From CADEFQ01 sp050185195 (GTDB lineage Bacteria; Pseudomonadota; Gammaproteobacteria; Steroidobacterales; Steroidobacteraceae): a DNA stretch of 64,000 nt. Positions 51,702-59,965 of the stretch are shown one piece after another. The DNA is taken from NCBI GenBank assembly GCA_050185195.1, contig JBFWZQ010000015.1:1-64000 (forward strand), written 5' to 3'. The stretch's first letter is position 1. Each line of letters starts with the position of its first letter. The notes below the pieces were generated by a model that saw nothing but the letters and a program-made list of their open reading frames with translations, was not told where the DNA came from and did not search any database. Position numbers and translations under genes: made by a program.

Positions 51702-52630
51702 GCCGCACCCCGCGAGTCGCCCGCGGCTGCGAGCATTGGAAAGCCGAGCGCCTCGCGGCTGTCGTAGTAGGCCTGCGCCACGCCGCGCGCGAGCGTGCGC
51801 ACGCGCAGGATGAAACGCTGGCGCTCGGTCACTGAGATGGCCTTGCGCGCATCGAGCAGGTTGAAGGTGTGCGAGGCCTTGAGCACCTGCTCATAGGCCG
51901 GCAGCGCAAGCTTCGCCTCGAGCAGCGCCGTGCACGCGGCTTCGTGCTCGTCGAAGCGACGAAACAGCACCGCCGTGTCGGCGAGTTCGAAGTTGTACTT
52001 CGACTGCTCGACTTCGTTCTGGTGGAACACGTCGCCATAGGTCACGCGCCCGAGCGGGCCGTCGGTCCACACGAGGTCGAACACGCTCTCGACGCCTTGC
52101 AGGTACATCGCGAGGCGCTCGAGGCCGTAGGTGATCTCGCCGGTGACCGGCCGGCAGTCGAGCCCGCCGACCTGCTGGAAATAGGTGAACTGCGTGATCT
52201 CCATGCCGTTCAGCCACACTTCCCAGCCGAGGCCCCAGGCGCCGAGGGTCGGGGACTCCCAGTTGTCCTCGACGAAGCGGATGTCGTGCACGAGGGGGTC
52301 GAAGCCGAGCATGCGCAGGCTGCCGAGATAGAGGTCCTGGATCTCGAGCGGCGAGGGCTTGATGACGACCTGGAACTGGTAGTAGTGCTGCAGGCGAAAC
52401 GGGTTCTCGCCGTAGCGCCCGTCGGTCGGTCGCCGGGAGGGCTGCACGTAGGCCGCGCTCCAGGGCTCCGGCCCGATCGAGCGCAGAAACGTCGCGGTGT
52501 GGAAGGTGCCCGCGCCCACTTCCATGTCGTAGGGCTGCAGGATCACGCAACCCTTGTCCGCCCAGTATTTCTGCAGGGCGAAGACCAGGTCCTGGAAGCT
52601 GCGGGGCGGTGTGCCGACGGAATCGCTCAT
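51698..52630 (-). CDS. glyQ: Glycine--tRNA ligase alpha subunit
   Basis: 310 residues with the catalytic class II core: SFQDLVFALQKYWADKGCVI, QPYDMEVGAGTFHTATFLR, YVQPSRRPTDGRYGENPFR and GLDCRPVTGEITYGLERLA. It forms glycyl-adenylate and charges tRNA-Gly with the GlyS subunit. The ATG before SDSVGTPP is chosen from the family start. Divergent from the FadH-like gene, with 45 bases between the starts. Confidence 0.97.
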   Translation of the reverse strand: MSDSVGTPPRSFQDLVFALQKYWADKGCVILQPYDMEVGAGTFHTATFLRSIGPEPWSAAYVQPSRRPTDGRYGENPFRLQHYYQFQVVIKPSPLEIQDLYLGSLRMLGFDPLVHDIRFVEDNWESPTLGAWGLGWEVWLNGMEITQFTYFQQVGGLDCRPVTGEITYGLERLAMYLQGVESVFDLVWTDGPLGRVTYGDVFHQNEVEQSKYNFELADTAVLFRRFDEHEAACTALLEAKLALPAYEQVLKASHTFNLLDARKAISVTERQRFILRVRTLARGVAQAYYDSREALGFPMLAAAGDSRGAA

Positions 52631-52675
52631 AAATGGCCGCGAAGTATAGCGGCCCGATGGGGTAACTTGCCCGCC

Positions 52676-54715
52676 ATGAACGCCCCTCGTCCGCAGTTTC
52701 CGCGGCTCCTCGCGCCGCTCGACCTCGGCTACGCGCGGCTGCGCAACCGCATCCTGATGGGATCCATGCACACCGGCCTCGAGGACAAGGCGGAGGACTA
52801 CCCGAAGCTCGCGGCCTATTTCGCGGAGCGGGCGCGCGGCGGCACCGGCCTCATCGTCACGGGTGGCATCGCGCCGAACCGCGCCGGCTGGGTGGCGCCC
52901 TTCGCGGGCAAGCTCAGCGTGCGTGGCGAAGTGGCGCGCCACCGCCTCGTGACGGAAGCCGTGCACGCCGGGGGCGGCCACATCTGCATGCAGATCCTGC
53001 ACACGGGACGCTACGGTTACCACCCACTCGCCGTCGCGCCGAGCCGGCTGCGATCGCCGATCACGCCGTTCACGCCCTGGGCGCTCACCAAGCGCGGCGT
53101 CGAGCGGCAGATCGGTGCGTTCGTGCGCTGCGCGGGCCTCGCGCGCGAGGCGGGCTACGACGGCGTCGAGATCATGGGCAGCGAAGGCTACCTGATCAAC
53201 CAGTTCATCACGGCGCGCACCAACCACCGTACCGATGAATGGGGCGGCACGTACGAGAACCGCATCCGCTTCGCCGTCGAGATCGTCAGGCGCACGCGCG
53301 CCGCGGTCGGGCCGGACTTCATCCTGATTTTCCGTCTCTCGATGCTCGACCTCGTGGGCGAAGGCAGCACCTTCGACGAAGTGGTCCAGCTTGCGCGCGC
53401 GATCGAGGCGGCGGGCGCCACGATGATCAACACCGGCATCGGCTGGCACGAGGCGCGCGTGCCGACGATCGCGACCATGGTGCCGCGCGGGGCGTTCGCG
53501 TGGGTCACCGAGCGGCTGCGGCCGCACGTGCGGCTGCCCCTCGTCACGACGAACCGCATCAACGATCCCGGGGTCGCCGAGCGCATCCTCGCCGCGGGCG
53601 GCGCCGACATGGTGTCGATGGCACGACCGCTGCTCGCAGACCCGGAGTTCGCGCAGAAGAGCGCCGAGGGTCGCGCCGACGAAATCAACACCTGCATCGC
53701 CTGCAACCAGGCCTGCCTCGACCACGTGTTCGAGGGCAAGCCCGCCACCTGTCTCGTCAATCCACGCGCGGCGCGCGAGACGGAGCTGCTGTATTCGCGT
53801 GCGGCCAGGCCCCGTCGCATCGCGGTGGTGGGTGCCGGGCCCGCGGGGCTGTCGTGTGCCACCGTCGCAGCGGAGCGCGGCCATAACGTGGTGCTGTTCG
53901 AGCGCGCCGCGGAGATCGGCGGCCAGTTCAACATGGCGAAGCGCATACCCGGCAAGGAAGAATTCCACGAGACGCTGCGTTATTACCGCCGGCGCATCGA
54001 GCTCACCCGCGTCGACCTCAAGCTCTCGACGGCCGCGACGATCGGGACGCTGGCGCAGGGTTTCGATGCGGTCGTGCTCGCGACCGGCGTGACCCCGCGG
54101 CGCCCCGGTATCGCGGGGATCGATCACCCGAAGGTGTTGTCCTACGTCGATGTGCTGTTGCGGGGCGCACCGGTTGGACGGACGGTCGCGCTGGTCGGCG
54201 CGGGCGGCATCGGCTTCGACGTCGCGGAGTTCCTCGGCCATCCCGAGGACATCTCGCCGAGCCTCGATGTGGACGATTTCCTGGTGGAGTGGGGCATCGA
54301 CCGGCGGCTCGTCACGCGCGGTGGGCTGTCCGCCGCGCCGCTGCCGAAGGAAACGAGCCCACGCGAGATCTACCTCCTGCAGCGCAAGGTTTCGAAGCCC
54401 GGCGATGGCCTCGGCAAGACCACCGGCTGGATCCACCGCACGACGCTGAAGCGCCGCGGCGTGCACATGCTCGCGGGCGTCAATTACGAGCGCATCGACG
54501 ATGAGGGCCTGCACATCACGAACGGCGACGACCGGCGCGTGCTCGCGGTCGAAACCGTGGTCATCTGCGCCGGCCAGGAGCCGCTGCGTGAGCTCGACGC
54601 GCCGCTGCGCGAGCGGGGCATCGAAGTCCACCTCATCGGTGGCGCCGATGTGGCCACCGAACTCGACGCGAAGCGTGCCATCGACCAGGGCGCGCGCGTG
54701 GCGGCGGCGCTCTGA
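52676..54715 (+). CDS. NADPH-dependent 2,4-dienoyl-CoA reductase / OYE-type flavin reductase (FadH-like)
   Basis: 679 residues in the order of FadH: an FMN TIM barrel (LLAPLDLGYARLRNRILMG, GYLINQFITARTNHRTDEWG), a 4Fe-4S cluster (CIACNQACLD from Cys340 and CLVNP), then an FAD/NADPH module with AVVGAGPAGLSCATVAAERG and VALVGAGGIGFDVAEFLG. It reduces unsaturated fatty acyl-CoA or other enones. Full length. It is first in a run of three closely spaced genes, followed after 10 bases by the DUF6929-like gene. Confidence 0.93.
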   Translation: MNAPRPQFPRLLAPLDLGYARLRNRILMGSMHTGLEDKAEDYPKLAAYFAERARGGTGLIVTGGIAPNRAGWVAPFAGKLSVRGEVARHRLVTEAVHAGGGHICMQILHTGRYGYHPLAVAPSRLRSPITPFTPWALTKRGVERQIGAFVRCAGLAREAGYDGVEIMGSEGYLINQFITARTNHRTDEWGGTYENRIRFAVEIVRRTRAAVGPDFILIFRLSMLDLVGEGSTFDEVVQLARAIEAAGATMINTGIGWHEARVPTIATMVPRGAFAWVTERLRPHVRLPLVTTNRINDPGVAERILAAGGADMVSMARPLLADPEFAQKSAEGRADEINTCIACNQACLDHVFEGKPATCLVNPRAARETELLYSRAARPRRIAVVGAGPAGLSCATVAAERGHNVVLFERAAEIGGQFNMAKRIPGKEEFHETLRYYRRRIELTRVDLKLSTAATIGTLAQGFDAVVLATGVTPRRPGIAGIDHPKVLSYVDVLLRGAPVGRTVALVGAGGIGFDVAEFLGHPEDISPSLDVDDFLVEWGIDRRLVTRGGLSAAPLPKETSPREIYLLQRKVSKPGDGLGKTTGWIHRTTLKRRGVHMLAGVNYERIDDEGLHITNGDDRRVLAVETVVICAGQEPLRELDAPLRERGIEVHLIGGADVATELDAKRAIDQGARVAAAL

Positions 54716-54725
54716 GCGCAGGCTG

Positions 54726-55571
54726 ATGGAGGCGCGCATCGTCGCGGCCCATCCACTCGACGGCGTGCGGGCGGGCTCGGCGCTGTTGCGGGTCGGCGCG
54801 CGACTGCTCGCGGTGCGCGACGACGCGTACTGCGCGTACTGGATCGACCTGCCCGGGCTGCGCGTCACGCCGTTCGCGCTCAGGGACGACGGGGCAGCGC
54901 TGCCGAAAGCCCTGAAACCGGACTTTGAAGCGGCAGTCCACACCGCCGACGGCAGCATTTTCCTGCTCGGGTCCGGATCAACCCGGCAGCGCACGTCGAT
55001 TGCGCGACTCTCCCTTTCGCACGCATCGGTCGTGATCGTCGACAGGCCGCAGCTCTACGATTGCGTGCGCCGCACGCTCGATCTCGCCGTGGCGCCCAAT
55101 ATCGAAGGCGCCGTCATCGAGGGCGACGTGCTGCGCCTGTTCCACCGGGGCACCGCGACGGCGAGCGCCACCATCGACATGCCGCTCGGCGTGCTCGAGG
55201 GCGAGCCACCGCGCGCACTGGCCCGGGACTGGATCGAGCTCGGCACGCTGCAGGGCGTCCCGCTCTCGATCACCGATGCCGTGCGGGTGGGCCCGCACCG
55301 GGCGCTATTCCTGGCCGTGGCGGAAAACACGACCGATGCGATCGCCGACGGGCCGGTGGTCGGCTGCGCCGTCGGCCTGCTGACCGGGCCGACCGGCCGG
55401 CGACAGGTGCGTTGGTGCCGTGTCGTCGACGTCGACGGCCGGCCGAGCCGCCGCAAGCTCGAAGGTGTCGCCGTCGACGACGACCTGCGCGGCGCCTGGG
55501 CCATCACTGATCCCGACGACCCGGACCGGGCTGCCGAACTCTGTCGCATCGAGTTCAACGGCGTACGATGA
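54726..55571 (+). CDS. DUF6929-like protein (beta-propeller-like)
   Basis: 281 residues with repeated short beta-strand patterns (AVRDDAYCAYWIDLPGLRV, IFLLGSGSTRQRTSIARLS, LRLFHRGTATASATIDMP, KLEGVAVDDDLRGAWAITDP) suggesting a small propeller. The GSGST and LEGVAVDD elements recall DUF6929-type proteins. No signal peptide. Function unknown. It overlaps the next gene (ATGA), so it is in an operon with FadH-like reductase and the CadC-like regulator. Confidence 0.7.
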   Translation: MEARIVAAHPLDGVRAGSALLRVGARLLAVRDDAYCAYWIDLPGLRVTPFALRDDGAALPKALKPDFEAAVHTADGSIFLLGSGSTRQRTSIARLSLSHASVVIVDRPQLYDCVRRTLDLAVAPNIEGAVIEGDVLRLFHRGTATASATIDMPLGVLEGEPPRALARDWIELGTLQGVPLSITDAVRVGPHRALFLAVAENTTDAIADGPVVGCAVGLLTGPTGRRQVRWCRVVDVDGRPSRRKLEGVAVDDDLRGAWAITDPDDPDRAAELCRIEFNGVR

Positions 55572-57895
55572 TCGCAATGGGGGAGGAATCCACGCCGGGG
55601 GGCGCACGGGCCGCGCGCCGCTACCTCATCGGAGACCTGGTGCTCGACACCGGACGCCAGAGCCTGACGCGTCACGGCGTTGCCATCGTCCTGCCGCCGC
55701 TTTCCTTCGACCTGTTGGTGGCGCTCGCGACGGCTGCACCCGACGTCCTCTCGAATGAAGCCATTGCGGCGGCCGTCTGGCCCGGCCTCGTCGTGAGCCC
55801 GGAGACGGTGACGCAGCGAGTCAAACTGCTGCGACAGGCGCTCGAGGACGATGCGCACACGCCGCGCTACATCGCTGGCGTCCGCGGTCGCGGTTACCGC
55901 CTGGTCGAGACGGTGCAACCGGCACCTGCTGGCAAACCCGGTCGCGCGCGCCGCTTCGCCATGGTTGCCGCGGCAGCCGGCGTTGCGGCGCTTGCAGCCG
56001 TACTCGCGGCACGCCTGTACCGACCGGAGGTCGCGACGCCGCTTGCCCGATCCGTGGCGGTCACGGCGTTGCCTGCCAATGCCGTGGCGGTGTTGCCGTT
56101 CGAGAATCTGACCAAGGATCCGGAAAACGATCTCGTGGCGGCCGGTCTCGCGGACAGCGTCCTGCACCGCCTCGCGAGCCAGCGCGACCTGCTGGTCATC
56201 GCGCGCACTTCCTCGTTTGCCGCAAGCGTCAAGGGCCTGGACGCACGCGAAGCCGGCGATCGACTTGGGGCGCGATACCTCGTCAGTGGCAGCCTGCAGC
56301 AGTCGGGTGATCGCGTGCGCATGGCGGCGCAGCTCGTCGACGCCCAGGCGAATCGGACCGTCAGGTCCCTCGCGCTGGACCGCCGGCGCGAGGACGTGTT
56401 CGAACTCGCGGACGAGGTTTCAAGCAGGGTCGCCGAAGCGCTCCAGGTGAATCTCGCGGGCGCGCCTGCGCAGTTCGCAAGGTTCGGGATGGATGCCTAC
56501 CTCGCCTACCTGCGCGGCCGGGCCCTGATCGCGACGCGGCAGGTCGGGAAGGTCGCAAAGGCCAAGGCAGAATTCAGCGAAGCCGTGCGCCTCGCGCCGG
56601 ACTTTGCGTCCGCCTGGGTCTCGCTCGCCGAGTCGATGTACCTCGACGCATTCGTGAACCGGCAGTATCGGGAGCGCCAGGACTCGCTCTGGCGGGATGT
56701 CGCTCCGATACTCGAAAAAGCCATTGCGCTGGAACCGGACAACGGCGAAGCCTACTACCTGCGCGGCCGCATGAGGACCTCGATGACAGGCGGGGACGCC
56801 GAAGCCGGCGAAGCCGACTTTCGTCGTGCGCTCGAACTCAGCCCCAACCATGCCCCGGGCATCGAGGACTACGCCGAGTGGCTGCTTTGGAGCGAACGCG
56901 AGGCCGAGGGGCTCGCCATCGTCGACCGGGCGCGTAGCGTCGATCCGCTCGATCCCCGCAATCACTACCTGAAGGGCATGTTCCTGTGGGACTACCGCGG
57001 CCTCGAGGACGAGGCCGTCGCGCTGCTGCTGCAGGCCCTGCGGGTCGACCCTGAGTTCTATTCGGCCTATCTGCGCCTTGCCCAGATCCGGTGGCAGCAA
57101 GGGCGGCTCGCGGAGGCCGTGGTACAGGCGGAACACGCGGTCGCCATCGAGCCCCAGGCGCTGTGGGTGCGGGAACGACTGGCCTGGCTCTACGTCGACC
57201 TCGGTGATCTCGGCGCGGCGGGCGACGTCGTCCGTGGCTACAAGTCACCCATGCCCTCCACCATTGCGCTCATCTGCTATCGCGAAGGCAAGGTGGCGTC
57301 GGCGGCCGTACTGCAGGAGGCTGCGTTGCATGAGGACTCTTTCGACCAGTTTGGCTATGGCGTCTGGCTCGCGGATGGCGCGATCGTCGAGCAGGCGCAA
57401 GCGACCGGTCGTACAGGCACCGCGTTGAAAACGCTCCGGTCCCTCGACGGAATGCGAGGCGATCGTGGCGTCCTGTCGTATGACCCATTGACCTTGCTCA
57501 CGACGATCCACGTGGCAAGGCTGGAACGCGCGGCAGGCCGTCGCGCCGACGCCGATAGCATCGATCGCAAGGTCCTCGAGGTGCTGGATCATCGACGCGG
57601 GCTCGGGCGCCCTGGTTCGGCGGGGCTCCTGCGTGCGCTGGCGTTCAGTCACCTTGGCCGCAAGCAGGAGGCACTGTTCGAACTCGAACAGGTGGCCGCG
57701 AGCACCAGCCGCATGGGCGCCTGGGCCCTGTTCGGGCGCGGGCCGTTTTTCGCGGAGCTCCGTGAAGAACCGCGCTTCAGGGCGCTGGCGGATGCTTCGG
57801 CTCGCTGGCTCGAGGAGCAACGACGCGAACTGGCGAACTACCAGGATGCCGGACAGGTTCCGCGCCGCCCGGCCGGGCCTCGGCTCTGCCCCTGA
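55568..57895 (+). CDS. CadC-like transmembrane transcriptional regulator with TPR sensor
   Basis: 775 residues. N-terminal OmpR/CadC-type winged helix (about 18-112, with LPPLSFDLLVALATAAPDVL and VTQRVKLLRQALEDD), one membrane helix (about 131-150), then a periplasmic TolB/FlgO-like domain (VAVLPFENLTKDPENDLVAA, LGARYLVSGSLQQSGDRVRM) and TPR repeats up to the C-terminus. Such one-component regulators bind DNA from the membrane in response to periplasmic signals. Overlaps the preceding gene. Targets are unknown; its own operon or the nearby hydrolase/acylase genes are candidates. Confidence 0.87.
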   Translation: MIAMGEESTPGGARAARRYLIGDLVLDTGRQSLTRHGVAIVLPPLSFDLLVALATAAPDVLSNEAIAAAVWPGLVVSPETVTQRVKLLRQALEDDAHTPRYIAGVRGRGYRLVETVQPAPAGKPGRARRFAMVAAAAGVAALAAVLAARLYRPEVATPLARSVAVTALPANAVAVLPFENLTKDPENDLVAAGLADSVLHRLASQRDLLVIARTSSFAASVKGLDAREAGDRLGARYLVSGSLQQSGDRVRMAAQLVDAQANRTVRSLALDRRREDVFELADEVSSRVAEALQVNLAGAPAQFARFGMDAYLAYLRGRALIATRQVGKVAKAKAEFSEAVRLAPDFASAWVSLAESMYLDAFVNRQYRERQDSLWRDVAPILEKAIALEPDNGEAYYLRGRMRTSMTGGDAEAGEADFRRALELSPNHAPGIEDYAEWLLWSEREAEGLAIVDRARSVDPLDPRNHYLKGMFLWDYRGLEDEAVALLLQALRVDPEFYSAYLRLAQIRWQQGRLAEAVVQAEHAVAIEPQALWVRERLAWLYVDLGDLGAAGDVVRGYKSPMPSTIALICYREGKVASAAVLQEAALHEDSFDQFGYGVWLADGAIVEQAQATGRTGTALKTLRSLDGMRGDRGVLSYDPLTLLTTIHVARLERAAGRRADADSIDRKVLEVLDHRRGLGRPGSAGLLRALAFSHLGRKQEALFELEQVAASTSRMGAWALFGRGPFFAELREEPRFRALADASARWLEEQRRELANYQDAGQVPRRPAGPRLCP

Positions 57896-58226
57896 CATCC
57901 ATCAGTGCGCGCTGCCGCGCCTGCTCGACGCATTGCGCCCGGCGCCGCGGCGGTGCCGCGCCGCGCGCAAACGCGGCCGCGCAGACCGCATTCGCCGCTT
58001 CGTCGAGCCGCGCCATCAGCGTGCTGAAATCCGACGGCTTCGACAGGTCGAGATCCGCGTAGCTGACGACACGACAAGGCGGCGCGCTGCTGGGCCTGGC
58101 GAACCACCAGGTCGCACCGAACGCCGCAAGCGCTGCGAGCGCAGGCAACGCAATGTTTCCTGATCGATGGCGCGCATCACGCGCGGACGACGTGGCGACT
58201 GGCGCCACGTCGTCCGGGTGATCCAT
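57777..58226 (-). CDS. UrcA family protein, membrane-anchored
   Basis: 149 residues. A hydrophobic segment (ALPALAALAAFGATWWF) is followed by CRVVSYADLDLSKPSDFSTL, ARLDEAANAVCAAAF and AQCVEQARQRAL, the short UrcA-domain pattern with two conserved Cys and a DLDL motif. UrcA proteins are small exported proteins of unknown function common in sphingomonads and relatives. Its tail overlaps the regulator gene by 119 bases on the opposite strand and is Arg/Pro-rich; the start overlaps the hydrolase stop by 1 base (TAATG). Confidence 0.7.
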   Translation of the reverse strand: MDHPDDVAPVATSSARDARHRSGNIALPALAALAAFGATWWFARPSSAPPCRVVSYADLDLSKPSDFSTLMARLDEAANAVCAAAFARGAAPPRRRAQCVEQARQRALMDVRGRAEARPGGAEPVRHPGSSPVRVVAPRASEPKHPPAP

Positions 58227-59824
58227 TACGGCGTACCTGATTTCACCGCATCCTTCAGCACCTCGAGCGCATCCCGCGGGCGCAGGTAGCCGCGCAGCGT
58301 CGACTTCAGCGTTTCCGAGGCCACGTCGCGCACGTAGTCGGCGTGACTCGGGTACATGACCTGAAGGTCCGGTTCCGGTGTCGGCGACACGTCGAGACCG
58401 GCCTGGCCATCCCAGCTGTCGCCATCGCGGTTCCAGGGGTCGTAGGTGCCGAACTGGTAGAAGCAGCTGTCCGCAGGGTCCATCGCGCCGTCCGGGCGGA
58501 TGCCGCTCAGGGTGGCCACCGGCACGGCGATTTCCGGCAGGCGCAGGCCGCCTTTCACGATGCCCGTCGCCGGGTCGAGGTTGTATGTGACGAAGTCATC
58601 GTCAGGCACGTTGACGTCGAGGCGGGGGGCCGCGAGCGGCGCGATTCCATGGCGCACCCAGCGGTTCAGCGCGTGGAGCGCCGCGCGCAACGCATAGGCG
58701 TGTGTCTTGCCCGGGTTCACCGGCGGTGGATTGCAGCCGAGCGGCGGCATTCCCGGCAGCGACTGGTCGATATCGAGTTGCGATCGCGTCATCACGAGGT
58801 CGTCGAAATGCGCGGTGCCAGCCACTTCCCAGATCCGCAGGGACTTCGAATCCGGCTGCTGGTGCAGGCCGCGCCCGGCGCCGGAGATGAAATCCGACAG
58901 GTCCGTCTCGGCGAGCAGCACGAGCACCGGCGTCTTCGAATCCGTACGCAGGCCGGCCGGATACGCCACATCGATCCAGTCCGTCGCCGGCACGCCGTCT
59001 GGAATCGGGTTTCCCCAGGCATCCGCGAGTCCCCAGGACAGCGGGTAACCGAACCCGGTGCTATGCATCAGGAAGCCGTCGTACACCCGTGCCGATGGAT
59101 GAATCGCGTTGTAGTACGTGAACAGCAGGAACGATGACTGGGATTCGCCATCCGCAATTACCGCCCTGATCCTGCTGGTGAGTTCGCCCAGCGGCTTCGG
59201 ATCGCCGCTGCGCGGCTGCCGGATGGCGCGCCCCGCCTGGGAGTAGATGTCGTAGGAGAAACCATCGCCGGGATGGAAGATCGTCTCATAGCGATCGCCG
59301 GGGCCTTCTTCCCAGTCCTGCAGCGCGAGGGCGCCGAGGTGCTGCGCGGTCACGCCCACCCAGGCGTAGCCCGCGTCGAGGAGTTCTTCACGAGCCCAGG
59401 CCCAGTCGAAGCCCATGTCCCAACCGGCTGTCACGTTCAGCCACTCGACGATCACGGTGCCGTTGAAGCGCGACGGATCAGTCGGGCGACGCACCAGCAT
59501 CCGCGACGTGTAGGCCGCGGTGATTCCCGGGTTGGGCACCGCATCCCAGCGCCCGTCGGCACCGAGTTCGCCGGCGTTGATGAATGCCCGCGCGGTTCCC
59601 GAGAACAGGAATTCGCGCTCGATGTACCTGCGGGCACCGAGGTCGAAGGTCGAACTCATGAACGGAAAGCCGTGGTGACCCTGCGGAGCCGCCGAGACCA
59701 TGGGCGTCGCGTCGCCTCCATCACCCGAAGCCGCCGCAGGACCTGCGGCGAGGGCGGTGCCTGCGAGCAGGATTGCGGTCGCGAAAAAACGGCGGCGTCC
59801 ATCGTCGAACGTGGTCTTCTTCAT
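58226..59824 (-). CDS. Exported alpha/beta hydrolase domain-containing protein
   Basis: 532 residues with a signal peptide (RRRFFATAILLAGTALAAGP, which has a twin-arginine look). The alpha/beta hydrolase elements are GTVIVEWLNVTAGWDMGFDW, the nucleophile elbow DGESQSS, TPVLVLLAETDLSDF with the likely acid, and EVAGTAHFDD with a candidate His. It fits the large secreted hydrolase family (PF20091-type) of esterase-like enzymes. ATG at 59824 begins the leader. Located next to a penicillin-acylase homologue and a TonB receptor, it may hydrolyse an imported ester or amide. Confidence 0.82.
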   Translation of the reverse strand: MKKTTFDDGRRRFFATAILLAGTALAAGPAAASGDGGDATPMVSAAPQGHHGFPFMSSTFDLGARRYIEREFLFSGTARAFINAGELGADGRWDAVPNPGITAAYTSRMLVRRPTDPSRFNGTVIVEWLNVTAGWDMGFDWAWAREELLDAGYAWVGVTAQHLGALALQDWEEGPGDRYETIFHPGDGFSYDIYSQAGRAIRQPRSGDPKPLGELTSRIRAVIADGESQSSFLLFTYYNAIHPSARVYDGFLMHSTGFGYPLSWGLADAWGNPIPDGVPATDWIDVAYPAGLRTDSKTPVLVLLAETDLSDFISGAGRGLHQQPDSKSLRIWEVAGTAHFDDLVMTRSQLDIDQSLPGMPPLGCNPPPVNPGKTHAYALRAALHALNRWVRHGIAPLAAPRLDVNVPDDDFVTYNLDPATGIVKGGLRLPEIAVPVATLSGIRPDGAMDPADSCFYQFGTYDPWNRDGDSWDGQAGLDVSPTPEPDLQVMYPSHADYVRDVASETLKSTLRGYLRPRDALEVLKDAVKSGTP

Positions 59825-59965
59825 GGCAACTTCTCCCCCGAGGTTCGATGAGGCCTCGAGCATCGGGGCGCGCCCCGGAAGTCACATGAAGGGAGCGGGA
59901 AGAATCCGTGAAGATTGATGAAACGGGCAATGGCGGGAAGCGGCTGGCTGGCCGCCGCATCCCGC

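Noticed and set aside
51869..52675. In-frame extension upstream of the FadH-like gene antisense to glyQ
   Set aside because: It would run over the whole glyQ gene; the family start matches the ATG at 52676.
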